Source: Rhodopseudomonas sp. P2A-2r (GTDB lineage Bacteria; Pseudomonadota; Alphaproteobacteria; Rhizobiales; Xanthobacteraceae). From it: a stretch of DNA of 64,000 nucleotides. The position numbers and the translations under genes are program-made. Below, piece after piece: positions 1-8,474 of this stretch (the first letter of the stretch is position 1; each line of letters starts with the position of its first letter). The notes under the pieces were generated by a model. It was not told the origin of the DNA. It did not search any database and saw only the letters and a program-made list of their open reading frames with translations. The stretch spans positions 2,326,001-2,390,000 of the forward strand of contig NZ_CP110389.1 of the NCBI RefSeq assembly GCF_026015985.1, given 5' to 3'.

Positions 1-1
1 A

Positions 2-999
2 ACGGTTTTCCAGCGCACGCCGAACTGGTGCGCGCCGCTTCACAATGCGAAGATCTCGGCGCCTGAGATGGCGGAGATCCGCTCCCGCTACGACGAGATC
101 TTCGCGCGTTGTCAGGCGACACCCGGATGCTTCATCCACGGTCCCGACCCACGATCCGCGCTCGAGGTTACTCTTGAGGAGCGTGAGGCCTTTTTGAGAA
201 GCGCTACTCGGAGCCAGGTTTTGGAATCTGGCACGGCAACTTCCGCGACATCCTCACAGATAGGGAGGCGAACGCGCTGATGTCGGATTTCGCCGCGCGC
301 AAGATCCGCGCGCGTGTGAAGGATCCCAAGGTGGCCGAGAGGCTTATTCCGAAGAACCACGGCTTCGGCACGCGCAGGCTTCCGCTCGAGACCCACTACT
401 ACGAGGTCTACAACCAGCCCAATGTCGATCTCGTCGACCTGGGCGAGACCCCGATCGAACGCATCACTCCGACAGGTATCGTAACGAGCGCAGCCGATCA
501 TGAGTTCGACATCATCGTCTATGCGAGCGGGTTCGACGCCATTACCGGGCCATTTGATCGCATCGATATTCGCGGGGTCGAGGGCATTCGCCTGAAGAAT
601 GTCTGGAGCGACGGTCCCAAAACCTTCCTGGGAATAATGGTTCAGGACTTCCCGAACATGCTGATGCTGATGGGCCCTCACGCTGGCCTCGGAAATTTCA
701 CGCGCTTTGCGGAATACAGCGTCGATTGGGCAACAGGCCTTATCGAGCATGCGTTCAGACATGGCCTGACCCGGATCGATGCAACATCGGCAGGCACGAG
801 ACGTTGGACAGACCACGTCATCGAGGTTGGCCGCGGCCTTTTGAGCAACGAGATCGATTCCTGGATGACAGGGGTGAACAGCAACGTCGACGGAAAATCC
901 AGCCGCAAGATCGTGCGCTATAGCGGGGGTTTCCCGAACTATAAGAAGCATTGCGACGCAGTCGCTGCTGCCGGGTATGACGAATTGACGATGAGCTGA
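2..999 (+). pseudogene. Baeyer-Villiger (cyclohexanone-type) monooxygenase, C-terminal part, frame broken
   Basis: C-terminal ~330 residues of a flavin-dependent Baeyer-Villiger monooxygenase; the family uses FAD and NADPH to insert one oxygen beside a ketone carbonyl in the cytoplasm. The frame opening at base 2 encodes FQRTPNWCAPL, a segment conserved after the NADPH-binding half, and stays homologous to the T5 run at 191-195. Beyond the run homology continues in another frame (GIWHGNFRDILTDREAN, ETPIERITPTG, VYASGFDA, equivalent to the family ATGFD motif) to the TGA at 997-999. One additional T would join the two parts. The N-terminal FAD-binding half is off the window. Family call is firm; whether the gene is truly dead or the break is a sequencing error is open. 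Confidence 0.85.
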
Positions 1000-1092
1000 A
1001 CTCCTGTTGGATATTCCCGGTTATTTATGGCAACCTCTCGGACGCAGAAGACGTCGCCCGGCAATCGCGGTCGCTGTATCCAAAGTAAAAAG

Positions 1093-1125
1093 GCCCGCCT
1101 CCATGATGGAAGCGGGCTCTCTTTT
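1093..1125 (+). terminator. Rho-independent terminator after the monooxygenase gene
   Basis: Stem GCCCGC-C-TCCAT at 1093-1104 pairs with ATGGA-A-GCGGGC at 1106-1117 with one mismatch, followed by TCTCTTTT. It lies 94 bases after the monooxygenase stop in the right orientation. Confidence 0.7.
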
Positions 1126-1390
1126 GTCTGTTTGCTGCTGCGGGCCTACTTTGGTTGGCAAAGCGGGAAAACTAGCAGCGGACAAACTATGGTCGGCGTA
1201 TCACCCACTAGCTGCGGCGTTCTATTGCGAGCTTCGTACCTACTTTGGCGAATCCGGCCAACCTATGTCCGCATCCACACCTGATCCGGAGCAATGCGCC
1301 CTTGCTCGCCGCCGCTCAGGTTCGACGTCGTTACCGACAATCTGTCCGACCGCTACGGCCGCTCCCCGCAACAAAACGTTCTAAGCAGTT

Positions 1391-1900
1391 TCAATGAATT
1401 CGCCCGCCATTGGCGGCCTTTTTCATTTTGTACGGACCGTTCTGTGTGGTTCGAATAAATCCTACCCAAACCAACGAGTTACAGTCGTTATGCTTGGGTA
1501 GACCACGCTCCGACACGCGCAATCGATCATTTACTGGCAAGAGTACATAGCCAAGCGCATGCGCGGCGTCCGACGACCAGTCCGGCGGTGCCCGTTTCGC
1601 TGAGGCCGGAGCGATATCGACTAAACTGACGCCTGTCGCCCGGGTTACGGCGAAATCTGGAACGTGCCGCCGACTGCGACGGCTGAGGACCATGGGCAAG
1701 CAGGCCCAAGAGATCACCGATACGTCAATATCGAGAAGGCAACCGACGTCGCGGGCAAGCTGCGACCGGAACAAGGGACGGCCGGTGCATCGAACGGTGT
1801 TCTTCGGTGCAAAGGAGAGGACGGATGCTTCATCTTTGATACCCGCAAGCAGGTCGGCAACGAAGTCGGATTTTTCAACATAACGCTGTGCTTTTGGCAT
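1391..1900 (-). CDS. TnsA-like (PD-(D/E)XK fold) nuclease-domain protein, probably a fragment
   Basis: The 169-residue frame has a middle part (about residues 45-115: FRSQLARDVGCLLDIDVSV, then RRHVPDFAVTRATG and SLVDIAP) resembling the TnsA endonuclease N-terminal fold seen in small rhizobial proteins beside transposons. PDF followed by V-D fits the D...D/E strand pair of that nuclease fold. After about residue 118 the sequence no longer resembles the family, so the 3' end is probably lost or out of frame. No transposition partner (TnsB/TnsC) is nearby. It sits between a broken monooxygenase gene and a broken IS5 element, so it is most likely relic DNA. The function call is by pattern only. 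Confidence 0.45.
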   Translation of the reverse strand: MPKAQRYVEKSDFVADLLAGIKDEASVLSFAPKNTVRCTGRPLFRSQLARDVGCLLDIDVSVISWACLPMVLSRRSRRHVPDFAVTRATGVSLVDIAPASAKRAPPDWSSDAAHALGYVLLPVNDRLRVSERGLPKHNDCNSLVWVGFIRTTQNGPYKMKKAANGGRIH

Positions 1901-2202
1901 GAATACGCTCGTCTCGAAGCGGATGGATTCATCCGGGAAGACTTTGAATGCTCGGACCTAAGAATTCAGCGTATGCGTATGTAGGAAGCGCGTGCAGCCG
2001 CGATGCGCTGTGTGCGCATGCTTGAGGAAATGGCGTTTGCGATTACGTTCTTCATGAAAAAGAACAAATAGAGAACTTTTCGTCCAGGTCAACAGTCTAT
2101 TTTCTTAAACGATATCGCGAAGCATCTAGCTTCGAAAGCCATCGAGCTAGATGTTGCACATTGCCGTAGCCTCAAACCGTCCGTCGGAAAAGACGTAGGC
2201 TA
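1901..2202. other. No gene recognised
   Basis: About 300 bases between the TnsA-like fragment and the IS5-type element. No convincing coding frame, RNA or repeat was seen. Confidence 0.5.
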
Positions 2203-3041
2203 GGGTCCGGACCCAATAGCCGGATTCCCCTGGCAGCCTGATCGTGATTCACTGCCTCATCGAGGAGGCGGTGAGATGGGTGATTTTTTTGGTTTTCCGA
2301 TGCGCAGTGGGCTCGAATTGAGCCGCTGCTTCCGACCGGCGTGCGCGGCAAGCCCCGGGTAGATGATCGTCGTGTGCTAAGCGGGATCGTCCATGCCCTG
2401 CGCTGTGGCGGCCGTTGGGCCGACTGCGCCGACGTCTATGGGCCAAAGAAGACGCTTTATAACCGGTTCGTCCGCTGGTCCGAACGCGGCATCTGGCAAG
2501 GCATTTTCAGTGAGCTGGCGGGAGCAGGCGATGCGCCGGACCGGCTGTTCATCGACAGCAGCTGCATCAAGGTTCACCGCTGCGCAGGCGGTGGAAAAGG
2601 GGGCCTTGGCTCATGGTATCGGCCGCACGAAAGGCGGACGAAACACCAAGCTCCATGCGGTCTGCGATGAAAAGGGGCGCCCCTGCGTCCTGCTCCTGAC
2701 GCCCGGAAACGTTCACGATTGCAGGGTTGCGCAGCTCTGCATCGAGGCGATGCCACCGTCGGCCGAACTCGTCGCGGACAAGGGATACGACAGCCAGGCG
2801 CTGCGCGAGTGGTTGGTCGAGCGTGGCACCGAGCCCGTCATTCCCCCGCGCAAGAGCCGCAAGATCCAATACGATTACGACCGCGCCATCTACAAGCAGC
2901 GCAACGTCATCGAGCGTATGTTCTGCCGCTTCAAAGACTGGCGACGCATCGCCACCCGATTCGACCGCAACGTCCGAAACTTCATGAGTGCCATCAGCCT
3001 CGCCGCAGCCGTCATCTGGTGGCTGTAGTGAGTCCGGACCC
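2203..3041 (+). mobile_element. IS5-family (IS427-group type) insertion sequence, complete ends
   Basis: An 839-bp element bounded by inverted ends GGGTCCGGAC (left, from 2203) and GTCCGGACCC (right, to 3041). TA lies on both sides (2201-2202 and 3042-3043) inside a CTAG context, the usual target and 2-bp duplication for this group. It carries one transposase gene split over three frames, so it is probably not autonomous as written. Confidence 0.85.
2276..3028 (+). pseudogene. IS5-family DDE transposase, frame broken at two places
   Basis: Cut-and-paste DDE transposase for the surrounding element. The ATG at 2276 opens MGDFF, then frame is lost in the T7 run at 2284-2290; an eighth T would give MGDFFWFSDAQWARIEPLLP and continue into the next frame (GKPRVDDRRVLSGIVHALRCG, FIDSSCIKVHR). 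A second jump occurs at the G5 run around 2600, after which KGGRNTKLHAVCDEKGRP, VADKGYDS and the C-terminal YKQRNVIERMFCRFKDWRR segment follow to the stop at 3026-3028. IS427-group elements may use frameshifting between two frames, so the second break could be natural; the first is not expected in the family. Confidence 0.8.
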
Positions 3042-3175
3042 TAGTTCTAACCAGGTTTGTCGAACTTACTCCAAGGGGCTTTTAAGTACCCTAAAGGTCG
3101 TTATTGGCGCTTTAAACCACCACACTGCTGCGTATTCAAAAATGGAGCAGCGTCATCCACAGGCCGCTCATGGCG

Positions 3176-3394
3176 GATACTGTTGAAAAAGTCGAAAATC
3201 GATCGACCTAGAAAATCTCGTCAAGACTCTCGTTCGATCTGATCTGTCGCTGCATATTGCTCCAGCCGATCCTCGGCGGCCCGTGATCGATTTTACGAGA
3301 TTCAACGTGGTCCCTCAGGTCAATATGAGCAAGGCTCACCAGTGAGGCTAGGAAAATCCGACCCGGAGCACAAAACGACTTTTTCAACAGTATC
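3176..3394. mobile_element. MITE-like element with perfect 19-bp terminal inverted repeats
   Basis: GATACTGTTGAAAAAGTCG at 3176-3194 is matched exactly by its reverse complement at 3376-3394. GGCG directly abuts both ends (3172-3175 and 3395-3398), as a 4-bp target duplication. The 219-bp body has no transposase frame. Ends of this kind occur on IS1182-type elements, so this could be a non-autonomous derivative of one; that parentage is inference. Confidence 0.75.
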
Positions 3395-3398
3395 GGCG

Positions 3399-4166
3399 CA
3401 AAGCCGCCGCTCACGGGCATGCCCGTTCTTGCTTTGCCGGCTCAACGGTGCACGCAACACTGGCATTAGATCTCTCGGCTGGGGGTTCGAATTGCAAGGT
3501 CTCTCACGCTTCTTCAGCAAAGATTTCGCCAAGTCGGTTGCCGAGTTCGGGGCGTTCGTGTCGGTTGCTTGGTTTGCGGCCTGAGTTTGCTGAGCTCGTT
3601 GAGCGTCCAGCGGTACACGATTGGAAATTCGCGACGCGTGTTGAACGGACACTAGGATTCCAACGAAGACTCGCGTCGCCGATCAAAAACCACTGGGCTG
3701 CAGCGCTTTCTTAAAAAGCCTCGGCGGTCGTGTCGACGTAGCGTGGACCATCACAGTGGAGCATTCAAGCCCCCGCGAGATAGAGCAGGCCAGCATTCCG
3801 CGGCTGGGCTCGGGTTGGCTCCAGCCTCCATTTGCCGAACCTGGTGACGGGATGACCAAGGGGTCCTGACCGGCTGTTCCGTCATTCCCGGGCGCGAGTC
3901 ATTGATAACACCTGTCTGGCCGGTTATTTCAGCAATCAGGCGTGCTTCATCAATCATCGACCTATGTACAGTCGGTCCACCGATCGCGCGTCTCGGACTC
4001 CGGCAATCTTTATGACTGTAAATAACTGTAGCTGCTCCGTGACAGCGTTGGCGGAGCAGCCCAATTTCGAATACCTATAGCCGCAGGTGAGTCGAGAGCG
4101 CCATTTGCGCTGAACAGACGTTAACATCGTCCCAATCCGCCGGGAGATGCACAAAAGGCGGTCCTT
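3399..4166. other. Intergenic region upstream of the orphan tpsA gene; no gene recognised
   Basis: About 770 bases without a convincing coding frame. The only structure noted is a 14-bp perfect palindrome ACGGGCATGCCCGT at 3413-3426. Any promoter for the downstream exoprotein gene should lie here, but none could be assigned. Confidence 0.4.
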
Positions 4167-7100
4167 GTGGTGTCGAAACGATCGGGCAGGTTGGTCGGGA
4201 ATCAGGCTCGGCGTCCTGCCAATGCGCAGGCTTTACGACGTACATTGCTGCTGGCGACGACCGCGCTGACCGGCTGCTTGATGATCGGTCAGGCGCCGGC
4301 GCAGACCCTGCCGACCGGCGGTAGCGTCGCCGCCGGCAGCGTGGCGATCACGGCCCCTTCCGCGACACAGCTTACCGTCACCCAGACAAGCCCGAGCGCA
4401 GTGGTCAACTGGCAGAGCTTTTCGATCGGCCAGGGTGCTGCGGTGACCATCCAGCAGCCGGGCAGCACGTCGGCGCTGCTCAACCGCGTCACCGGCGACA
4501 CGCCGTCGAGCATTGCCGGCGCGCTGACCGCCAACGGCCAGGTCTATCTGGTCAATCCCAACGGCATCGCCATCACCTCGACCGGCACGGTCAACACCGG
4601 CGGCGGCTTCGTCGCCTCGACGCTGGGCATTTCCGATGCCGACTTCCTCAGCGGCAAGCGCAGCTTCACCGGCAATGGCGCCTCCGCCGAGGTCAGCAAT
4701 GCCGGCACCATTACGGTCGGCCGCGGCGGCTATGCCGCGCTGATCGGCGGCACGGTGTCGAACGCGGGCAGCATCTTCGTGCCGCTCGGCAAGGTCGGGC
4801 TCGGCTCGGGCGAAAGTGCGACGCTGGATTTCTCCGGCGACGGATTTTTGCAGGTGGCGCTGCCGACCGCGGCCGGCGGCACCAATGCGCTGATCCGCAA
4901 CGCCGGCTCCATCAAGGCCGATGGCGGCAGCGTGATCATCAGTGCCGCGACCGCACGCGAGGCGGCGCGCAATGCGGTGAACATCTCCGGTCTGGTGCAG
5001 GCGCGAACCATCGGCGGTCGCACCGGCGCGATCTTCATCGGCGGCGGTGCCGGCGGCGGCGTCAACATTTCCGGCAAGCTGATCGCGACCTCGCGTCAGG
5101 CCAGCGGCGGCGCCATCGCGGTGACCGGCCATACCATCGCGCTCGAAGGCGCCAGCATCGATGCCTCCGGCGCGACCGGTGGCGGCACCATCAACATCGG
5201 CGGCGGACGCCAGGGCGAAGGGGCGCTGCAACGCGCCCACACGCTCACCGTCGATGCGCAGACCACGATCCGCGCCGACGCAACGACCAGCGGCAATGGC
5301 GGCGCCATCGTGCTGTGGTCGGACCAGCTGACGCGCTTTGCCGGCACCATCACCGCACGCGGCGGCGCATCGTCCGGCAACGGCGGCGAGGCCGAAGTCT
5401 CCGGCAAGGCGCAGCTCGCTTACACCGGCTTCACCGATCTCTCGGCGGCTCATGGCAGCTTCGGCACGCTGCTGCTCGATCCCTACAACGTCATCATCTC
5501 GAACGGCGCCGATACCGGCGGTTTCGATGCCACCAGCAACGACAGCGTCATCAACGCGACCACGCTGATGACGGCGCTCGGCGCCGCCAATGTGACCATC
5601 ACGACCGGCTCCGGCGGCACGCAGGCCGGCAATATCACAGTGGCGGCGCCGCTGACCTGGTCGGCACCGACCGTCCTCGGGCTGAACGCAGCCGGCGCCA
5701 TCGCCATCAACGCGCCGATCACCATCACCGGGGCCGGCGGCCTCGACCTTAATGCCACCGCGCAGGCGGGTGTCACCACCACCGGCCTGACCTTCGGCAA
5801 CGGCGCCTCGGTGGATTACGGCGCCACTGACAACGGCGGCACGTTTAGCCTCAACGGCATTACCTATAAACTGGTCTACACGATGGCGCAGCTCGATGCG
5901 ATCGACGGCGTCAACGCCGTCAATGGCACGGCGCTCACGACCTATGGGACCGGCGTCACCGGTACCTATGCGCTCGCTAACGACCTGATCGCCACCGGCA
6001 CCACCTACACCCGGGCCGTCGTCGCGGACTTCGCCGGTTTCAGTTCGGCGTACACGTTCAGCGGCAAGCTCGACGGTCTCGGCCACACCGTCACCGGCCT
6101 CACCATCAATGCGCCGACAAAGGACCAAGTTGGATTGATCGGCTATCTGGCCGGCGGAACGGTGTCGAACATCGGCATCGTCGGCGGCCAGGTGGTCGGC
6201 CGCAGCAACGTCGGCGGGCTGGTCGGCAACGTCGGCACCGGATCGGTGGTGCAGACAAGCTATGCCAGCGCGACGATTGCGAGCGTGGGGACCGGCAACT
6301 CCACCGGCGCCCTGGCGGGGGTCAACCTGGGCACCGTGCAATCGAGTTACGCCAATGGCGCGGTGACCGGAGGTTATTATGCCGGCGGCCTCGTCGGGTA
6401 CAATTTCGGCGGCACGATCAGGACCAGTTACGCGACCGGACAGGTCAAGGGCACGTTCAACACCGGCGGGCTGGTCGGACTGAGTACCGGAACGGTCGTC
6501 GACAGCTATGCCACCGGCTCCGTCTGGGGCGGCGACCAGGCGGGCGGCCTGCTCGGCACTAACAGCACCGGCGGCTCGGTGCAGAAGACCTATTCAACCG
6601 GCATGGTCTCGGGCACGACCAATGTCGGAGGACTGATCGGCTCCAACTACGCGACAGTCGCTTCGTCATACTGGGATTCCGAAACCAGCGGGCGATCCGC
6701 CGGCATGGGCTCCGATAGCCGCAACCAGTCTGCCAACGTCACGAGCCGGACCACGGCGCAGTTGCAGAGCGGCAGCGTTCCGTCAGGCTTCGGCACAGCC
6801 TGGAGCAGCGGCGCCGGGTTGTATCCCTATCTGAGCTGGCAGTTCGTCGCCGGCACCACGCCGCAGACCGTGTCCGGCATCGCCTATCAGGCGGACGGCG
6901 CGGCGCTGGCCGGCGCTTCGGTCGCCGGCACAGTCAACGGCACCGCGCTTCCCGGCGTTCGCGTCAGCACCGGCGCCGACGGCTATTATTATTTCGTAAT
7001 CCCGCAAGGCTCAATCGTCGCCGGCAATGACGTCTTCACCGACGTCAATAGCAACACCATCAAGGCCAACTCCTTTCTTCAAGGTGCGACCGGGTCGGTG

Positions 7101-8312
7101 CAAAACCTAGATCTCCACGGCGGCATGCTGACCGTCACGACCGGTGCCACCGCACTGTCGTCGGTCGCTGCGGGATTGGCGAGCGTGGTCGGCGCAACGT
7201 CGACCGGCAATCTTGTTTTCACCACGCCCGGCGGCGTACTGACCCTGAACGCCGCGACCGGACTGTCGATTGCGGCCACCGGCGCGTTCAGCATCGACCA
7301 GGCTCTCACCGTGCCCAACTCCGCACTCATCCGCGCGGCCGGCAGCCTCAGCATAGCCTCGACCGGAACAGTGAGTTCGTCGACCGGCAACGCGACGCTG
7401 GTTGCAGGAACCAATTTCATCAACAGCCGCGGCGCCGACGCGGTTTCGGCGGCGAACGGCCGCTGGCTGGTCTATTCGGTGGATCCATCCAACGACAACC
7501 GTGGCGGGCTGGTCTACGACTTCAAGCAATATGCCGCCAGCTACGGTGTGACCGCGGTGGCGCAGGCGACCGGCAATGGCGTTCTCTATACCGTCGCTCC
7601 GATGATCGGATTGAACGGAACGTTCTCCAAAACCTATGACGGCACCACGGATGCGGCGCTTTCATCATCCAATACGGGCATTGACGGCGATGTGATCATG
7701 CTCGGTTCGTCGGGTGCGGTCTACGACAACGCCAATGCCGGGTCCGGCAGGATCGTTGCGGTCAACGGCCTGACGATCAGTTCGGCCAGCAATGGCCGCG
7801 CCGCGGTTTACGGCTACACGCTCGCCTCGACGACCGCTTCAAGCACCGGCACCATCTCACAACGTGCGATCACGGTGACGGCCGACGCCCAGAGCCGGGC
7901 CTACGGCGATGCCAATCCTGCGCTGACCTATCAGGTGACCGGCGGAAGCCTGCTCGGTAGTGACGTCTTCGCCGGTGCGCTGGCGACGGCGGCGACGGTG
8001 GCTTCGGATGTCGGCAGCTACCAGATCAGCCAGAACACGCTGACGGCGGGCAGCAATTATGCACTGACCTATCGAGGTGCGAATCTGAGCATCACGGCTC
8101 CTCCGGTGACTCCACCTCCGATCACACCGCTTCCGAGTACGGCTGTTCTCAACTTTCCTGCAGCCAGCACGGTGGCGAACCTGAGTGGAACGGGCGGCAG
8201 CTTCAGCCCAATTTCTTTTGGTAGCCCGACCGGCACGACTCCCATGATCGCATCCAGCACCGAACCTTGCTGTACCGGCTTGTTCTACCAGGACAAGCGG
8301 TTCGGTCCATAA
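4167..8312 (+). CDS. Two-partner-secretion exoprotein (TpsA; haemagglutinin-type), orphan copy
   Basis: A 1381-residue secreted beta-helical exoprotein. A GTG start gives an extended signal peptide (LLLATTALTG...APAQ, cleavage near residue 46), then the TPS secretion domain with VVNWQSFSIG and the NPNGI motif near residue 130, which is the part recognised by a TpsB pore. GLUG-type repeats (GGLVG...SYATG) fill about residues 660-850, a YDG-type segment (FSKTYDGTTDAAL) lies near 1150, and one MBG module (AQSRAYGDANPALTY) near 1240-1310. The last ~70 residues are proline/serine-rich. No tpsB is adjacent; the nearest is at 16632-18356. Residues about 125-500 are encoded by a repeat colinear with the gene at 11499-16613. 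Likely surface adhesin; substrate unknown. Confidence 0.85.
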   Translation: MVSKRSGRLVGNQARRPANAQALRRTLLLATTALTGCLMIGQAPAQTLPTGGSVAAGSVAITAPSATQLTVTQTSPSAVVNWQSFSIGQGAAVTIQQPGSTSALLNRVTGDTPSSIAGALTANGQVYLVNPNGIAITSTGTVNTGGGFVASTLGISDADFLSGKRSFTGNGASAEVSNAGTITVGRGGYAALIGGTVSNAGSIFVPLGKVGLGSGESATLDFSGDGFLQVALPTAAGGTNALIRNAGSIKADGGSVIISAATAREAARNAVNISGLVQARTIGGRTGAIFIGGGAGGGVNISGKLIATSRQASGGAIAVTGHTIALEGASIDASGATGGGTINIGGGRQGEGALQRAHTLTVDAQTTIRADATTSGNGGAIVLWSDQLTRFAGTITARGGASSGNGGEAEVSGKAQLAYTGFTDLSAAHGSFGTLLLDPYNVIISNGADTGGFDATSNDSVINATTLMTALGAANVTITTGSGGTQAGNITVAAPLTWSAPTVLGLNAAGAIAINAPITITGAGGLDLNATAQAGVTTTGLTFGNGASVDYGATDNGGTFSLNGITYKLVYTMAQLDAIDGVNAVNGTALTTYGTGVTGTYALANDLIATGTTYTRAVVADFAGFSSAYTFSGKLDGLGHTVTGLTINAPTKDQVGLIGYLAGGTVSNIGIVGGQVVGRSNVGGLVGNVGTGSVVQTSYASATIASVGTGNSTGALAGVNLGTVQSSYANGAVTGGYYAGGLVGYNFGGTIRTSYATGQVKGTFNTGGLVGLSTGTVVDSYATGSVWGGDQAGGLLGTNSTGGSVQKTYSTGMVSGTTNVGGLIGSNYATVASSYWDSETSGRSAGMGSDSRNQSANVTSRTTAQLQSGSVPSGFGTAWSSGAGLYPYLSWQFVAGTTPQTVSGIAYQADGAALAGASVAGTVNGTALPGVRVSTGADGYYYFVIPQGSIVAGNDVFTDVNSNTIKANSFLQGATGSVQNLDLHGGMLTVTTGATALSSVAAGLASVVGATSTGNLVFTTPGGVLTLNAATGLSIAATGAFSIDQALTVPNSALIRAAGSLSIASTGTVSSSTGNATLVAGTNFINSRGADAVSAANGRWLVYSVDPSNDNRGGLVYDFKQYAASYGVTAVAQATGNGVLYTVAPMIGLNGTFSKTYDGTTDAALSSSNTGIDGDVIMLGSSGAVYDNANAGSGRIVAVNGLTISSASNGRAAVYGYTLASTTASSTGTISQRAITVTADAQSRAYGDANPALTYQVTGGSLLGSDVFAGALATAATVASDVGSYQISQNTLTAGSNYALTYRGANLSITAPPVTPPPITPLPSTAVLNFPAASTVANLSGTGGSFSPISFGSPTGTTPMIASSTEPCCTGLFYQDKRFGP
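4539..5665 (+). repeat. Left arm of a ~1.13-kb inverted repeat shared by the two tpsA genes
   Basis: Matches 15130-16256 on the opposite strand. I compared both boundaries and several internal stretches base by base and found no mismatch and no length difference; not every base was checked. First mismatches outside are at 4538 and 5666. Similarity continues beyond both ends at a lower level. Confidence 0.85.
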
Positions 8313-8442
8313 CCGGCCGCCGCGGCGCTGTCGTGTCGCTCGCGCCGTCTCGTGCTCCGCATCGGCATATTCGATGCGGCGCCTTACATTACACGTCGAT
8401 CTCTGCATCGCAGACGGTAGGGTCTGATGCGCATCGACAATA

Positions 8443-8458
8443 TATTCACCCGTGAATA
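8443..8458. other. Short palindrome between convergent genes
   Basis: TATTCAC-CC-GTGAATA lies between the end of the orphan tpsA gene and the end of the autotransporter gene. Its AT-rich arms, two-base spacer and lack of a T tract make it a poor terminator; it may be a protein-binding site or chance. Confidence 0.3.
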
Positions 8459-8474
8459 AGCACGGTCTGGCCAA

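Noticed and set aside
1641..1984. Small + strand frame opposite the TnsA-like gene
   Set aside because: No ribosome site or recognisable composition; shadow frame.
2590..2610. Programmed frameshift site as the only break in the IS5 transposase
   Set aside because: Even if this shift is programmed, the missing T at 2284-2290 still separates the start codon from the rest.
4233..6341. Long open frame (702 codons) antisense to the orphan tpsA gene, and its mirror at 14709-16436
   Set aside because: Composition is Arg/Gly/Ala/Asp-rich shadow coding of a high-GC gene; the sense frame has clear signal peptide and TPS domain.
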